A stretch of 28,686 nucleotides of DNA from an uncultured Bdellovibrionales bacterium. GTDB taxonomy: Bacteria; Bdellovibrionota; FAC87; UBA2466. How positions within the stretch are numbered: position 1 is the stretch's first letter; the number at the start of each line of letters is the position of its first letter. Under the pieces are notes generated by a model, which made no database searches, had not been told where the DNA came from, and saw only the letters and a list, made by a program, of their open reading frames with translations. The stretch is from positions 1-28,686 of the forward strand of contig CALCZU010000079.1 in assembly GCA_937903155.1 (NCBI GenBank), in the 5' to 3' direction. Shown in pieces: positions 1-7,451 of the stretch. The position numbers and the translations under genes were made by a program.

Positions 1-652
1 ATTCGCGCAGTTGTCCCCGACGCACTAATTCAAAATCTTTTTCAGAAACGACTTGCGTGGCAGAAAAGCGTTTCCCATCCAGCATCGAATACTGAACTTG
101 CTTTAAGACAATCACAGGAATGAGTTGATTTCCCATTTCCATCGCAAAAAGTCGGGAACCAAATTGGGGAACAAATCCCTCTGAAGGCTTGATCTTGTTT
201 AATGCGATAGGTGTTTCAATAAGCGTGCCTTTTTGGGCCTTTGAATCCCAGGAAAAATAGGAAGCTTCTACCGAGATTCGTAAAAAATCCCCTTTTTCAT
301 CGAGCTCGATATTTACATCTCTGATGCGGGCATCGGTGCGGGCACCACTTTCGCTAATTGCGATCGAGGCGGAAAGATTCTCCGGGGCTTTCATCCACCC
401 TTGAATCATCGCCAGGGATTCGGCCGGGATTTCGATGCGTTGGTGTATTTCACGGCCGTGAATTTCGTAAGCTAGGTATAAGAAGAATTGGCCTTTGACC
501 TCTCTATCGGAGAGATGAAGTTCCCCGGGTTCGGTCTGTCCCGGGAGGGATACTTTCACGGCAAGTTTTTGCATGTCTGCTAATGCCGTCGTGACAAAGA
601 AAAGCACTGAAAAAAAGCAGAGAAGTGGAGATAAAAACCAACGGAACTTCAT
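1..652 (-). CDS. Exported protein of unknown function, 3' end outside window
   Basis: An open frame runs on the minus strand from an ATG at 652-650 to the window edge without a stop, giving 217 residues; the C-terminus is missing. The N-terminus is a textbook Sec signal peptide: MKFR, then a hydrophobic stretch rich in Leu, Phe and Val, ending TTALA before DMQKL, so cleavage is predicted near residue 25. The mature part is soluble-looking, with alternating beta-type segments and no cysteine motif or recognisable catalytic motif. There is no clear Shine-Dalgarno upstream, so the start rests on the signal peptide. It is separated from the glycosyltransferase gene by about 138 bp and is probably its own transcription unit. 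I do not recognise the family. Existence is well supported; function is unknown. Confidence 0.75.
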   Translation of the reverse strand, partial: MKFRWFLSPLLCFFSVLFFVTTALADMQKLAVKVSLPGQTEPGELHLSDREVKGQFFLYLAYEIHGREIHQRIEIPAESLAMIQGWMKAPENLSASIAISESGARTDARIRDVNIELDEKGDFLRISVEASYFSWDSKAQKGTLIETPIALNKIKPSEGFVPQFGSRLFAMEMGNQLIPVIVLKQVQYSMLDGKRFSATQVVSEKDFELVRRGQLRE

Positions 653-790
653 AGTATATACTTAGGAACTGTCTTTCTTTCTATGCTATGTGTTACGAAT
701 ATACCAGGTTATTTTCGAGGAAAACGAAATTGATAAATCTGGCCTAAGTGCGCGTTTCCTTATCTCTATTCGCTTCAAATTAAGAGAGAA

Positions 791-1663
791 TCAGACTACT
801 TCGTAATTGCGGTATTCGCCGATTCGAAAGGGGAAAATGCTTTCCCACGCCAGCGTTAGAGCGTTTTTAATTTCATTTTTATCCCATTTGCGCCGGCATT
901 GTTTGGGGTTGAAGGGGAAGTTTTTTTCTTGGACTCTCGCCTTCATCAGAAGAGGGTGCGTTTTTTTGAAGAACTTTAATCCCACGTGGTTAATCAGCTC
1001 GAAGTTTTCAGGGCTTTCATCGACTTTTGAACCCCACCATCGGGCCATCTCCGTCGATTTCTTTTTCAAAGATTCTGAACTTCGAACATATCCGTAATGA
1101 AAGATGCGTGCTTGCGAAGGAACGACGAGGAGTCTCTCTCCATTTTTTCGAAAACCTTGGGCATCTCTAAAAGCTTGAATCCCGCGTCGGTTTTTAAAAA
1201 GTCTCACTTCTTTTCGATACCAATTTCTGCCTTCGATCGTGTACGAAAAATTTCCGTAAAAGTGTAGGTAATCGAACAAAACTCCGTCGATATGCTGAAG
1301 ATTTTGTGCTTTTGATTTCGCTAAAATAATTTTCGGTAAGTCTTCCTCGTGAACGACTTCATCCGCTTGAATGTAAAAACACCAATCGCCTGTACAAGCT
1401 TTGAGTGCGGCATCCGTTTGGGATTTTAATTGGAAGCCGCCCGTCTGGTTGTCGGTTTTCCATTCAGAGTAAATTACACGGATCTTTTCAGGGTGTAGGC
1501 TTTTAATCTCTTCGCAAATTTTTTCGGTGCCATCGGTCGATTTTCCGCAATTGATGACAAACTCATCACAGATGGGAAGCACGGATAAAATGGATTCTTT
1601 CAGAGGATAATCGAGAAGTTCAGCGTTTCGAACAATCGTAAATCCTGAGATATTTGTTTTCAT
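791..1663 (-). CDS. Family 2-like glycosyltransferase
   Basis: A 290-residue soluble protein with the GT-A fold signature of family 2 glycosyltransferases. FTIVRNAE (about residues 8-15) opens the nucleotide-sugar binding Rossmann-like half, STDGT (about 42-46) follows the second strand, and QADEV (about 98-102) fits the DxD-type metal and sugar-nucleotide site. The second half is rich in aromatic and basic residues (YLHFYGNF, RNWYRKEVRLF), as expected for acceptor binding. By family it transfers a sugar onto a surface glycan or lipid, probably in the cytoplasm or at the inner membrane; donor and acceptor cannot be read from sequence. Its ATG overlaps the ychF stop in an ATGA arrangement, so it is translationally coupled as the last gene of the prs operon. 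Its link to the housekeeping genes may be only transcriptional. Confidence 0.8.
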   Translation of the reverse strand: MKTNISGFTIVRNAELLDYPLKESILSVLPICDEFVINCGKSTDGTEKICEEIKSLHPEKIRVIYSEWKTDNQTGGFQLKSQTDAALKACTGDWCFYIQADEVVHEEDLPKIILAKSKAQNLQHIDGVLFDYLHFYGNFSYTIEGRNWYRKEVRLFKNRRGIQAFRDAQGFRKNGERLLVVPSQARIFHYGYVRSSESLKKKSTEMARWWGSKVDESPENFELINHVGLKFFKKTHPLLMKARVQEKNFPFNPKQCRRKWDKNEIKNALTLAWESIFPFRIGEYRNYEVV

Positions 1664-2748
1664 ACATTGAATCTAAAAAGAAGCACATCCCCGGGTTGAA
1701 CCACGTATTCTTTTCCCTCTTGGCGATACTGTCCCGCTTCTTTGATTTTCTGCTCGGATCCAAATTTAATCAGATCGTCGCTTTTATAGCATTCAGCGCA
1801 GATGAAACCTCGTTCGAAATCGGTGTGAATCACACCCGCAGCCTGTGGCCCTTTGGTGCCTTTCGAGATAGTCCACGCTCTGGCTTCTTTGGGTCCGAGC
1901 GTATAGTAAGTGCAAAGGCCTAAAAGATCATAAGCCGCACGGATAAAACGATTCAGTCCGGGTTCTTCAAGTCCCATCCCGGCTAAGAACTCTTTTCGGT
2001 CTTCTTCCGGCAATTGAGCGATTTCGGATTCAAGCCCGCAATCCAAAACGATAAACTGAGCATTTTCTTTTTTCGCAATTTCTTCCACTTTGTCGACGTA
2101 TTGTTTTTCTTCAGGTTTTCCTGTCGAATTTGAAACGTACAAGACTGGCTTTGCAGTCAATAGAAACAAATCGTGGATGCGATGCTTTTCGAGTGGATCA
2201 ATATGGAAGGACCGCGCCGGTTTCCCTTCGTTTAAGTGTTTTGTCAGTGGCTCGAAAATTTCGAGGTTTTTAATCGCTTCTTTATCGCCCGTTTTTGCGG
2301 CACGTCTTTCTCTATCAAGACGTTTATCGATCGTTTGCAAATCAGCCAAAATCAATTCGGTATTAATCACTTCGATATCGCGCGCGGGGTCGACACTTCC
2401 ATCGACGTGAACGATATCTTCATTCACAAAACAGCGGGTGAGGTGAATAATCGCGTCGACCTGTCGGATGTGCGAAAGAAACTGATTGCCTAACCCTTCG
2501 CCTTTGCTCGCCCCTTTCACAATGCCTGCGATATCGACAATTTCGGTCATGGCCGGAACGGTCTTTTGCGATTTCATGATCTTTGAAAGTTCCTGCAAGC
2601 GGGAGTCTGGAATACTTACAACGCCCACGTTGGGTTCAATCGTGCAGAATGGATAATTCGCTGCTTCTGCCTTTGCGCTTCCCAAAGCATTGAACAAAGT
2701 AGACTTACCGACGTTAGGAAGACCAACAATACCGCATTTAAGACTCAT
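1660..2748 (-). CDS. ychF: Redox-regulated ATPase YchF (Obg-like)
   Basis: A 362-residue protein, the usual YchF/OLA1 length. The P-loop GLPNVGKST lies at residues 9-17, followed by FNALGSAKAEAANYPF and NVGVVSIPD, both hallmarks of YchF. The switch/G3 region DIAGIVKGASKGEG (about 73-86) and FLSHIRQVDAI follow, then a coiled-coil insertion (about 130-200) and a C-terminal TGS domain ending in a basic/hydrophobic strand. YchF binds ATP in preference to GTP, associates with ribosomes and is linked to stress responses and translation quality. It overlaps the pth reading frame by 11 bp and the glycosyltransferase by 4 bp, so the three are coupled. Pairing of pth and ychF is common in proteobacteria and supports the call. 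Confidence 0.97.
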   Translation of the reverse strand: MSLKCGIVGLPNVGKSTLFNALGSAKAEAANYPFCTIEPNVGVVSIPDSRLQELSKIMKSQKTVPAMTEIVDIAGIVKGASKGEGLGNQFLSHIRQVDAIIHLTRCFVNEDIVHVDGSVDPARDIEVINTELILADLQTIDKRLDRERRAAKTGDKEAIKNLEIFEPLTKHLNEGKPARSFHIDPLEKHRIHDLFLLTAKPVLYVSNSTGKPEEKQYVDKVEEIAKKENAQFIVLDCGLESEIAQLPEEDRKEFLAGMGLEEPGLNRFIRAAYDLLGLCTYYTLGPKEARAWTISKGTKGPQAAGVIHTDFERGFICAECYKSDDLIKFGSEQKIKEAGQYRQEGKEYVVQPGDVLLFRFNV

Positions 2749-3337
2749 GATTCCTCTTTTGATTGATGAAGTTCATGGATTTTTCGAGTCCATGTTTCAA
2801 AATTTCTTCAATTCCCAAAGTCGCATGAAGGACCGCATCTTCATACAGTTTTTCCTCAGACTTCGGGATTTTCATTAAAACATAATTTTCGATGGGAATT
2901 TCAGGCTGCCGACCAATTCCGATACGAATCCGCGCGTACTTTTCGGTCCCAAGCATTTCGGTAATCGACTTCAAACCGTTGTGCCCGCCACTGCCCCCCT
3001 GCAAACGCATTCGCACTTGCCCTACAGGCGTATCCAAATCATCGGAAATCACGACCAGTTGCTGCGGCTCAAGTTTAAAAAAGTGAGCGGCTTCTTGGAC
3101 AGATTGTCCCGAGAGATTCATATAAGTTTGGGGTTTTAAAAGAAGGACACGACCGTTTTGAACAGTCGTGTCCTGCAAAATTGCATGGAACTTTTTTTGG
3201 GGATTGTTCAGCTTCCACCTTTTAACCAGCTCGTCGATAACGACAAAGCCGATATTGTGTCGAGTGGACGCGTACTTTTCTCCAGGATTTCCAAGTCCGA
3301 CGATGAGAAATGGAAATAAGGGTTCCAAGATAGTCAC
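2738..3337 (-). CDS. pth: Peptidyl-tRNA hydrolase
   Basis: A 199-residue enzyme that hydrolyses peptidyl-tRNA released from stalled ribosomes. The core motif VGLGNPGEKYASTRHNIGF places the catalytic His at H27; N17, N74 (TYMNLSG), D99 (SDDLD) and N120 (GGHNGL) match the other conserved active-site positions of E. coli Pth. The start is a GTG at 3337-3335, giving about six residues more than the usual N-terminus; there is no ATG in range and no convincing Shine-Dalgarno. Initiation therefore probably depends on coupling to rplY, whose stop lies 14 bp upstream, within a 7-bp perfect hairpin. It overlaps ychF by 11 bp. The order rplY-pth-ychF is a conserved translation cluster. Confidence 0.96.
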   Translation of the reverse strand: MTILEPLFPFLIVGLGNPGEKYASTRHNIGFVVIDELVKRWKLNNPQKKFHAILQDTTVQNGRVLLLKPQTYMNLSGQSVQEAAHFFKLEPQQLVVISDDLDTPVGQVRMRLQGGSGGHNGLKSITEMLGTEKYARIRIGIGRQPEIPIENYVLMKIPKSEEKLYEDAVLHATLGIEEILKHGLEKSMNFINQKRNHES

Positions 3338-3339
3338 GA

Positions 3340-3358
3340 GAAGTAACTAAATTACTTC
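3340..3358 (-). promoter_or_regulatory. Hairpin at the rplY stop / pth start junction
   Basis: The sequence GAAGTAA-ctaaa-TTACTTC forms a perfect 7-bp inverted repeat with a 5-nt loop. It contains the rplY stop codon and ends just before the pth GTG. It lacks a U-tract, so it is not a standard terminator. By position it could mask or present the pth initiation region and tie pth translation to ribosomes finishing rplY. The role is inferred from position only. Confidence 0.4.
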
Positions 3359-4035
3359 TTTTCTTCCTTCTTCGCGTCTTTAGCACCCGCAGCCGGAGCC
3401 GCTTCACCTTCAGCAGGTTTTTTCTCTGTGATCACTTCAGGCGCTGCTGCTTGAGTCAGATTTGCCGCGAGCTCCTCTTCTTTAGCTGGAGGTACGCAGG
3501 AAACGAGAGTGCTATTGCTTTGAGTAACTTTTTCAACGCCTTCAGGAAGGGTCAAATCATCCAAGTGAATGGAAGAACCGATCTTCAATGAAGTCACGTC
3601 CACATCAATGTGTCCAGGAATTGCAACAGGAAGACAGTTAATTTCCACTTCTCGAGCAATAATGTTCAAGACGCCACCTTCAGAAACACCGACGGATTTT
3701 CCGACGAAGTTCAATTTCACGGTGACCGTAATTTTCTTCGAGGTATCGATTTCAAGAAGATCGACGTGAACGAGTCTGCGGGAGAGCGGATCGACTTGAT
3801 AGTCTTTAACGAGAGCGCTCTTACCGGAAAGGCCCGCACCATCTAATTTTAAAACCGTACTGAGTCCGGCTTCGGTCAAAAGGAGTTTAGTCAAAGGTTT
3901 CGGATCGACCGAGACCGTCGCGCTTTTTCCAAGCCCGTAGACAACGCCCGGAAGTCTTCCGCTGCTTCTGAGTCTGCGGTTAGGTCCTTTGCCTGTTTGT
4001 GACCGCTCTTCGAGAGATAATGTTAATTGTTCCAT
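3352..4035 (-). CDS. rplY: 50S ribosomal protein L25 (Ctc/TL5 long form)
   Basis: A 227-residue member of the long Ctc/TL5 class of bL25 proteins that bind 5S rRNA. The N-terminal domain (about 1-95) carries the 5S-binding signature GKGPNRRLRSSGRLPGVVYG and the VHVDLLEID strand; the C-terminal beta domain (about 96-190) includes EGGVLNIIAREVEINCLP and GSSIHLDDLTLPEGV. A low-complexity Ala/Glu/Lys tail ends the protein, typical of this class. An AAGGAG Shine-Dalgarno lies 7 nt before the ATG. It sits 21 bp downstream of prs and 14 bp upstream of pth, the classical prs-ctc-pth order. Expression is expected to be high and growth-linked. Confidence 0.97.
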   Translation of the reverse strand: MEQLTLSLEERSQTGKGPNRRLRSSGRLPGVVYGLGKSATVSVDPKPLTKLLLTEAGLSTVLKLDGAGLSGKSALVKDYQVDPLSRRLVHVDLLEIDTSKKITVTVKLNFVGKSVGVSEGGVLNIIAREVEINCLPVAIPGHIDVDVTSLKIGSSIHLDDLTLPEGVEKVTQSNSTLVSCVPPAKEEELAANLTQAAAPEVITEKKPAEGEAAPAAGAKDAKKEEKK

Positions 4036-4056
4036 GATTACTCCTTAAAAAAATTC

Positions 4057-5019
4057 TTAGTCAAAAAGACTACTCACCGATTGTCTGGTTTCGATTCTTC
4101 TAATGGCTTCGGCGAGAATCGGCGCCACCGAAAGACATTTGATTTTTGAAAGTTTGGACATTGCTGTGGATAATGGAATGGTATCTGTGCAAATCACTTC
4201 TTTGAGTTTGCTGTCCCTGATGCGTTCAAAAGCGGTTCCTGAGAAAACTCCGTGGCTGCAAGCAGCACTGACGCTTTCTGCGCCATAGTCACACAAGACT
4301 TGGCAGGCTTGGACCAAAGTGCCGGCAGTATCGATCATATCGTCGACCACAATCGCCTGTTTGCCTTTGACATCTCCGATGAGGCTCATCGCCTGAGCTT
4401 CGTTAGGACGGAGTCGACGTTTGTCGATGATGGCAAGGCCCGCCTCGAGACGTTTCGCGTAGGCTCGGGCTCTTTCGACCCCTCCAGCATCCGGAGAAAC
4501 GATCACAAGTTTGGAGGTGTCGTAGTTTTGCTTGATGTAATTCACCAGCACGGGTTTCGAATAAAGATGATCAAAAGGAATATTAAAGAAACCTTGAATC
4601 TGGCTCGCATGGAGATCCATTGCAATCACACGGTTGATTCCAGCCGCGGTCAAAAGATCCGCGACGAGTTTAGCAGTGATAGGAACTCTCGACTGGGTTT
4701 TGCGATCTTGTCGTGCGTAACCATAGTAAGGAATCACGGCGGTTATATATTCGGTGGAAGATCGTTTCAGTGCGTCTGCCATGATCAGCAGTTCCATCAA
4801 TGAGTCATTAGAAGGACTGCAGGTCGGCTGAATAATAAATGCGTGCGCGCCGCGAACGCTTTCCTGGATTTCGACAAAGATTTCGCCGTCCGAGAATCGT
4901 CTGATTTCGGCATGAGAAAGCGGTTTTCCCAAATAGTCTGCGATCGCTTTTGAAAGTGCGACGTTTGCGGTGCCAGTGAAGATTTTAAAGTCTTCTGTAT
5001 AGTTCTGTGGTTGGGCCAT
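4057..5019 (-). CDS. prs: Ribose-phosphate pyrophosphokinase (PRPP synthetase)
   Basis: It makes PRPP from ribose 5-phosphate and ATP for nucleotide, His and Trp synthesis. The frame is open a further 30 codons upstream, but I place the start at the ATG at 5019-5017 (MAQPQNYTEDF), which gives 320 residues, close to the family norm of about 315, and puts the start just downstream of a good promoter. Motifs: RFSDGEIFVEIQESVRG, the flexible-loop region YYGYARQDRK, DLHASQIQGFF, and the PRPP-binding loop VVDDMIDTAGT. The class I Prs pattern is intact and nothing essential is missing. It is the first gene of the prs-rplY-pth-ychF-glycosyltransferase operon. Its leader would be very short if the promoter at 5034-5062 is used. 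Confidence 0.97.
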   Translation of the reverse strand: MAQPQNYTEDFKIFTGTANVALSKAIADYLGKPLSHAEIRRFSDGEIFVEIQESVRGAHAFIIQPTCSPSNDSLMELLIMADALKRSSTEYITAVIPYYGYARQDRKTQSRVPITAKLVADLLTAAGINRVIAMDLHASQIQGFFNIPFDHLYSKPVLVNYIKQNYDTSKLVIVSPDAGGVERARAYAKRLEAGLAIIDKRRLRPNEAQAMSLIGDVKGKQAIVVDDMIDTAGTLVQACQVLCDYGAESVSAACSHGVFSGTAFERIRDSKLKEVICTDTIPLSTAMSKLSKIKCLSVAPILAEAIRRIETRQSVSSLFD

Positions 5020-5033
5020 AATTAAAGTCCCAA

Positions 5034-5062
5034 AATATAGGCATGATTTCAAATATTTACAA
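5034..5062 (-). promoter_or_regulatory. Predicted sigma70-type promoter of the prs operon
   Basis: On the minus strand, TTGTAA (5062-5057) and TATATT (5039-5034) are separated by exactly 17 bp. The -10 matches the consensus at 5 of 6 positions and the -35 at 4 of 6. The -10 ends 14 nt before the prs ATG, so the predicted leader is only 7-8 nt. This is a prediction from spacing and consensus match. Confidence 0.5.
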
Positions 5063-5187
5063 CGTGCAATTTCCCACAAAAAGGCGTGTAAATACCTATG
5101 TATTATCAAGGTGTTAGGGGCGATTAGTAGTCGGATTTTTTCAGGCGGAGTGGAAAATTGAAGAAGGAGGGAAAAATAGATGGATAA

Positions 5188-5943
5188 TTACTTTTTTGTC
5201 GCGGTCGAGCGGCTCTGGAAATTAAGGCTTTTTGAGGCGATATCGCCGGCTAGTTTTTCGGCGGCTTTGCTACTGGGGGTGTAGATTGGAATTTCAAGAA
5301 CTCCTTCTAGTTTTCCGACCGTATCGCTAAAAGGAGTGCCGAGACTGGCATTGAATTGAACTTTTACTTTTTGTTCGGTGAACTTCATCTCGCCATTTTG
5401 AGAAGGCGCCGTAAAAACTTTAGCGGCGTCGATAGGCAGCACATTCAGATAGCCATCGGCTGCAAAAAAAGTAATTTTAAGTTTTTCATCGTCACTTAGA
5501 TTTTTAGCAGTCGAAGGCGGACTGTAGAGAAGGATTCCAAGGTTTTCGCTATTCCCTTTTTTCTTTTTTTCATCCGATATCGAAAATGGAAACGATAGAA
5601 GTTTTCCGAGCGAGAGTTTGGGGCCGACGAGTGTTGCCGCTGCAAATTGAGAAATTTTATTTTGTGCATCGGCTTTAAGGGAACCAAAAGCGAGCTGAAC
5701 GACTTCGCGATCTTTAAAATCGGATTTGTAGGATTCGGGAAGGCCGTTTCCAGAGAAGACCATTCCTAATCCGTAATATCCGCTTTCTTTTCCGAGGATC
5801 ATTTTCTCGGATTTTTCTCCGGTTTTCATCTCTAAGATCCCACTTCCAGGATTATTGGCGGCTGAAAAAAGGGAAGTGAGTTCGGGACCGTTATCAGAAA
5901 ATGCAAATGAGGAGAGAAGTGTCAGGAAGAAAAAGATTCGCAT
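5188..5943 (-). CDS. Exported protein of unknown function
   Basis: A 251-residue protein with a short, strong Sec signal peptide (MRIFFFLTLLSSFAFS before DNGPE). There is no lipobox cysteine; the mature protein has no cysteines and is periplasmic or exported. It has many short beta-prone segments and a lysine-rich patch near residues 120-130 (DEKKKKGN). I do not recognise a family. It begins 5 bp after the stop of the ferredoxin gene, so the two are co-transcribed. Downstream lie 168 bp before prs, which has its own promoter. A function in redox biology suggested by its neighbour would be guesswork. Confidence 0.75.
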   Translation of the reverse strand: MRIFFFLTLLSSFAFSDNGPELTSLFSAANNPGSGILEMKTGEKSEKMILGKESGYYGLGMVFSGNGLPESYKSDFKDREVVQLAFGSLKADAQNKISQFAAATLVGPKLSLGKLLSFPFSISDEKKKKGNSENLGILLYSPPSTAKNLSDDEKLKITFFAADGYLNVLPIDAAKVFTAPSQNGEMKFTEQKVKVQFNASLGTPFSDTVGKLEGVLEIPIYTPSSKAAEKLAGDIASKSLNFQSRSTATKK

Positions 5944-5948
5944 GGAAT

Positions 5949-6251
5949 TTATTCTCTCACGATTTCACCCCAGATAAAATCGAAGTCTTCTTGTGTCACT
6001 TCATTGTACCAACGGGCGGGTTTGCCTTGCGCATAAATCGTGACGGTCGTACCGACGTCATTGCAAAATCCTAAGCAGCCGGTGCGTGTAGCCCAGTGTG
6101 TCGCGACGAGTCCCGTTTCTTTGAGTTTCGTTTTGATGCGAAGATAGAAATCTTGGCCTCCTACTTTTTGGCAACATACCTTGGGAGTCGGTTTTTCATT
6201 CGTGCAAATCAGCACATGAACTTTACAGTTTTGCGAATCAATTTTTTCCAT
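5949..6251 (-). CDS. Thioredoxin-like [2Fe-2S] ferredoxin
   Basis: A 100-residue protein of the thioredoxin-like [2Fe-2S] ferredoxin group (the Aquifex/Azotobacter 'Shethna' type, also seen as the NuoE C-terminal fold). The strand VHVLICTNEK carries the first cysteine (C16); a CC pair lies at about 26-27; and TGCLGFCN (about 57-63) supplies the C-x3-C pair. The end, GTTVTIYAQGKPARWYNEVTQEDFD, matches the family's typical vxvyP-x-g-WY-x-vt-x-eD pattern. It is a small cytoplasmic electron carrier; its partner is unknown. The usual Gly-Pro after the last cysteine is replaced by NDVGT, a small deviation. It is the first gene of a two-gene unit and is divergent from the metallopeptidase. Confidence 0.85.
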   Translation of the reverse strand: MEKIDSQNCKVHVLICTNEKPTPKVCCQKVGGQDFYLRIKTKLKETGLVATHWATRTGCLGFCNDVGTTVTIYAQGKPARWYNEVTQEDFDFIWGEIVRE

Positions 6252-6273
6252 TTTGCTAACCTAAAGGATTTCG

Positions 6274-6301
6274 TTGAAGTTGGGAAGAGGGCGGCTATGA
6301 T
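6274..6301 (+). promoter_or_regulatory. Predicted sigma70-type promoter of the metallopeptidase gene
   Basis: TTGAAG (6274-6279) and TATGAT (6296-6301) are separated by 16 bp on the plus strand. The -10 matches the consensus at 5 of 6 positions. The predicted transcript would start about 14 nt before the chosen ATG and would include the AGGGGG ribosome binding site. The prediction rests on consensus and position only. Confidence 0.4.
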
Positions 6302-6321
6302 AACCAAACAAGGGGGTTGTG

Positions 6322-7353
6322 ATGAAATTTTTCCTTATCTTTTTATTCAGTTTATCTCTACAAGCCGAAACGCGTTGGATAACGGATGATTTTTTTGTGA
6401 GCGTTGCTCCTCACGACTCAGAAGGGGTCCGGGAAATTCCAAAAGATTGTCGAGCACATATTAAAAAAGCGGTGTGTCTGGTGAGTTCCAATCCCAATGA
6501 GATGGATTGCAACGACAGAAAATGCCTTCCGGGCAGCGAGAATTATGCGATTCATTTCGAAAGACTTTATGACGCTTATCCAGAAGCATTGAAGAAAATG
6601 TTTTGCCATCTCGACAATATCTTTATCGAAAACAATTTTTTTGGGACGGCCTATGCGGGAAGTGCTAGCGATCCTTCGGGGAAAATTACGAGGGTTTGCA
6701 TTGGAATTCGAAAAAGTGTCATTGATGCAAATTTGAATTTGGAGCAATGGGCTTCGTGGAAAGAGCAACTTTCTTTTGGAGGTGAAAAGGAGAGTTACTC
6801 GTTAACTCCCGGCCTTCCTTACATTCAATCGAAAACTGAAAAACCTGTGAATGATTTTCTATATTTTGTAATCGCACATGAGTTTGGTCACCAATTCGAT
6901 TTTGCGAACCAGTTAAACGAGTATAAAGATCCGAAATGCATAGAAAATGAAAAGGCGGAATGTGAATTGGTCCCGGGGAGTTACGGAAGCTTAAGTTGGC
7001 TGACAGATAAAACCGTAAAGCCCGAATTTGAATTTCCTCACCGGAAGGATCTGTGCTTCTACGATTGCAAAGGCAAAAAAATTCCTAGTGCCGGGCAGGG
7101 CCCTCTATATGAGGCACTTCATACGCGCACGCCCTTTTTATCGACGTACTCTGTCACAGAACCCTGGGACGATTTCGCTGATAGTGTCGCATACATCGTT
7201 GCCCACAAGCAGCTAAAAAGTAATTACGATTTGTACGCGGACGGAAAACAGTATTCGACGATGGCAAAAATAAGTGCCCCTATCTTTAAACCAAAATACG
7301 ATTACATCACCCGTTTTCTAGCGAGAAAAGATATCAAATATCCAAAGGACTAA
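6322..7353 (+). CDS. Exported zinc metallopeptidase-like protein (HEFGH)
   Basis: A 343-residue protein starting at the ATG at 6322, chosen over the overlapping GTG at 6319 because AGGGGG at 6311-6316 lies 5 nt from the ATG but only 2 nt from the GTG. A Sec signal peptide (MKFFLIFLFSLSLQA) leads a cysteine-rich mature protein, probably disulphide-bonded in the periplasm or outside the cell. The zincin motif HEFGH is at residues 186-190 on a hydrophobic helix (FLYFVIAHEFGHQFDF), giving two His ligands and the catalytic Glu. About 95 residues later, PWDDFADSVAYIVA (about 281-294) resembles the third-ligand helix of gluzincins and aspzincins but carries Asp where Glu is more usual. Specificity is unknown. 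It is a single gene, convergent with the large flavoprotein gene. Confidence 0.8.
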   Translation: MKFFLIFLFSLSLQAETRWITDDFFVSVAPHDSEGVREIPKDCRAHIKKAVCLVSSNPNEMDCNDRKCLPGSENYAIHFERLYDAYPEALKKMFCHLDNIFIENNFFGTAYAGSASDPSGKITRVCIGIRKSVIDANLNLEQWASWKEQLSFGGEKESYSLTPGLPYIQSKTEKPVNDFLYFVIAHEFGHQFDFANQLNEYKDPKCIENEKAECELVPGSYGSLSWLTDKTVKPEFEFPHRKDLCFYDCKGKKIPSAGQGPLYEALHTRTPFLSTYSVTEPWDDFADSVAYIVAHKQLKSNYDLYADGKQYSTMAKISAPIFKPKYDYITRFLARKDIKYPKD

Positions 7354-7356
7354 ATG

Positions 7357-7439
7357 CATTCCACCTCGTACGAGGAACCGTGGAATGTCATTACCGCGCG
7401 GGCTACGCACGCTTGCAATGACAAGGGCGTTACCTTGTC
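7357..7439. repeat. Cluster of inverted repeats in a convergent intergenic region
   Basis: Three inverted repeats fill the 98-bp gap between two convergent genes. CATTCCAC (7357-7364) pairs with GTGGAATG (7380-7387) around a perfect 12-bp palindrome, CCTCGTACGAGG (7364-7375). GTCATT (7387-7392) pairs with AATGAC (7417-7422). GACAAGG (7420-7426) pairs with CCTTGTC (7433-7439). No long U-tract follows on either strand, so any terminator role would be atypical. The middle element contains GTCATTAC and CTTGCAA, also found near 24112-24131. A bidirectional terminator or a REP-like mosaic are both possible. Confidence 0.5.
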
Positions 7440-7451
7440 CTATCTAAAAAA

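Noticed and set aside
4252..4803. 183-codon open frame on the plus strand inside prs
   Set aside because: It is fully antisense to a conserved prs, lacks a ribosome binding site and has no family features.
5020..5109. Upstream extension of prs by 30 codons
   Set aside because: The extra residues lack similarity to the Prs N-terminus, the predicted promoter lies inside them, and MAQPQNYTEDF gives the usual length.
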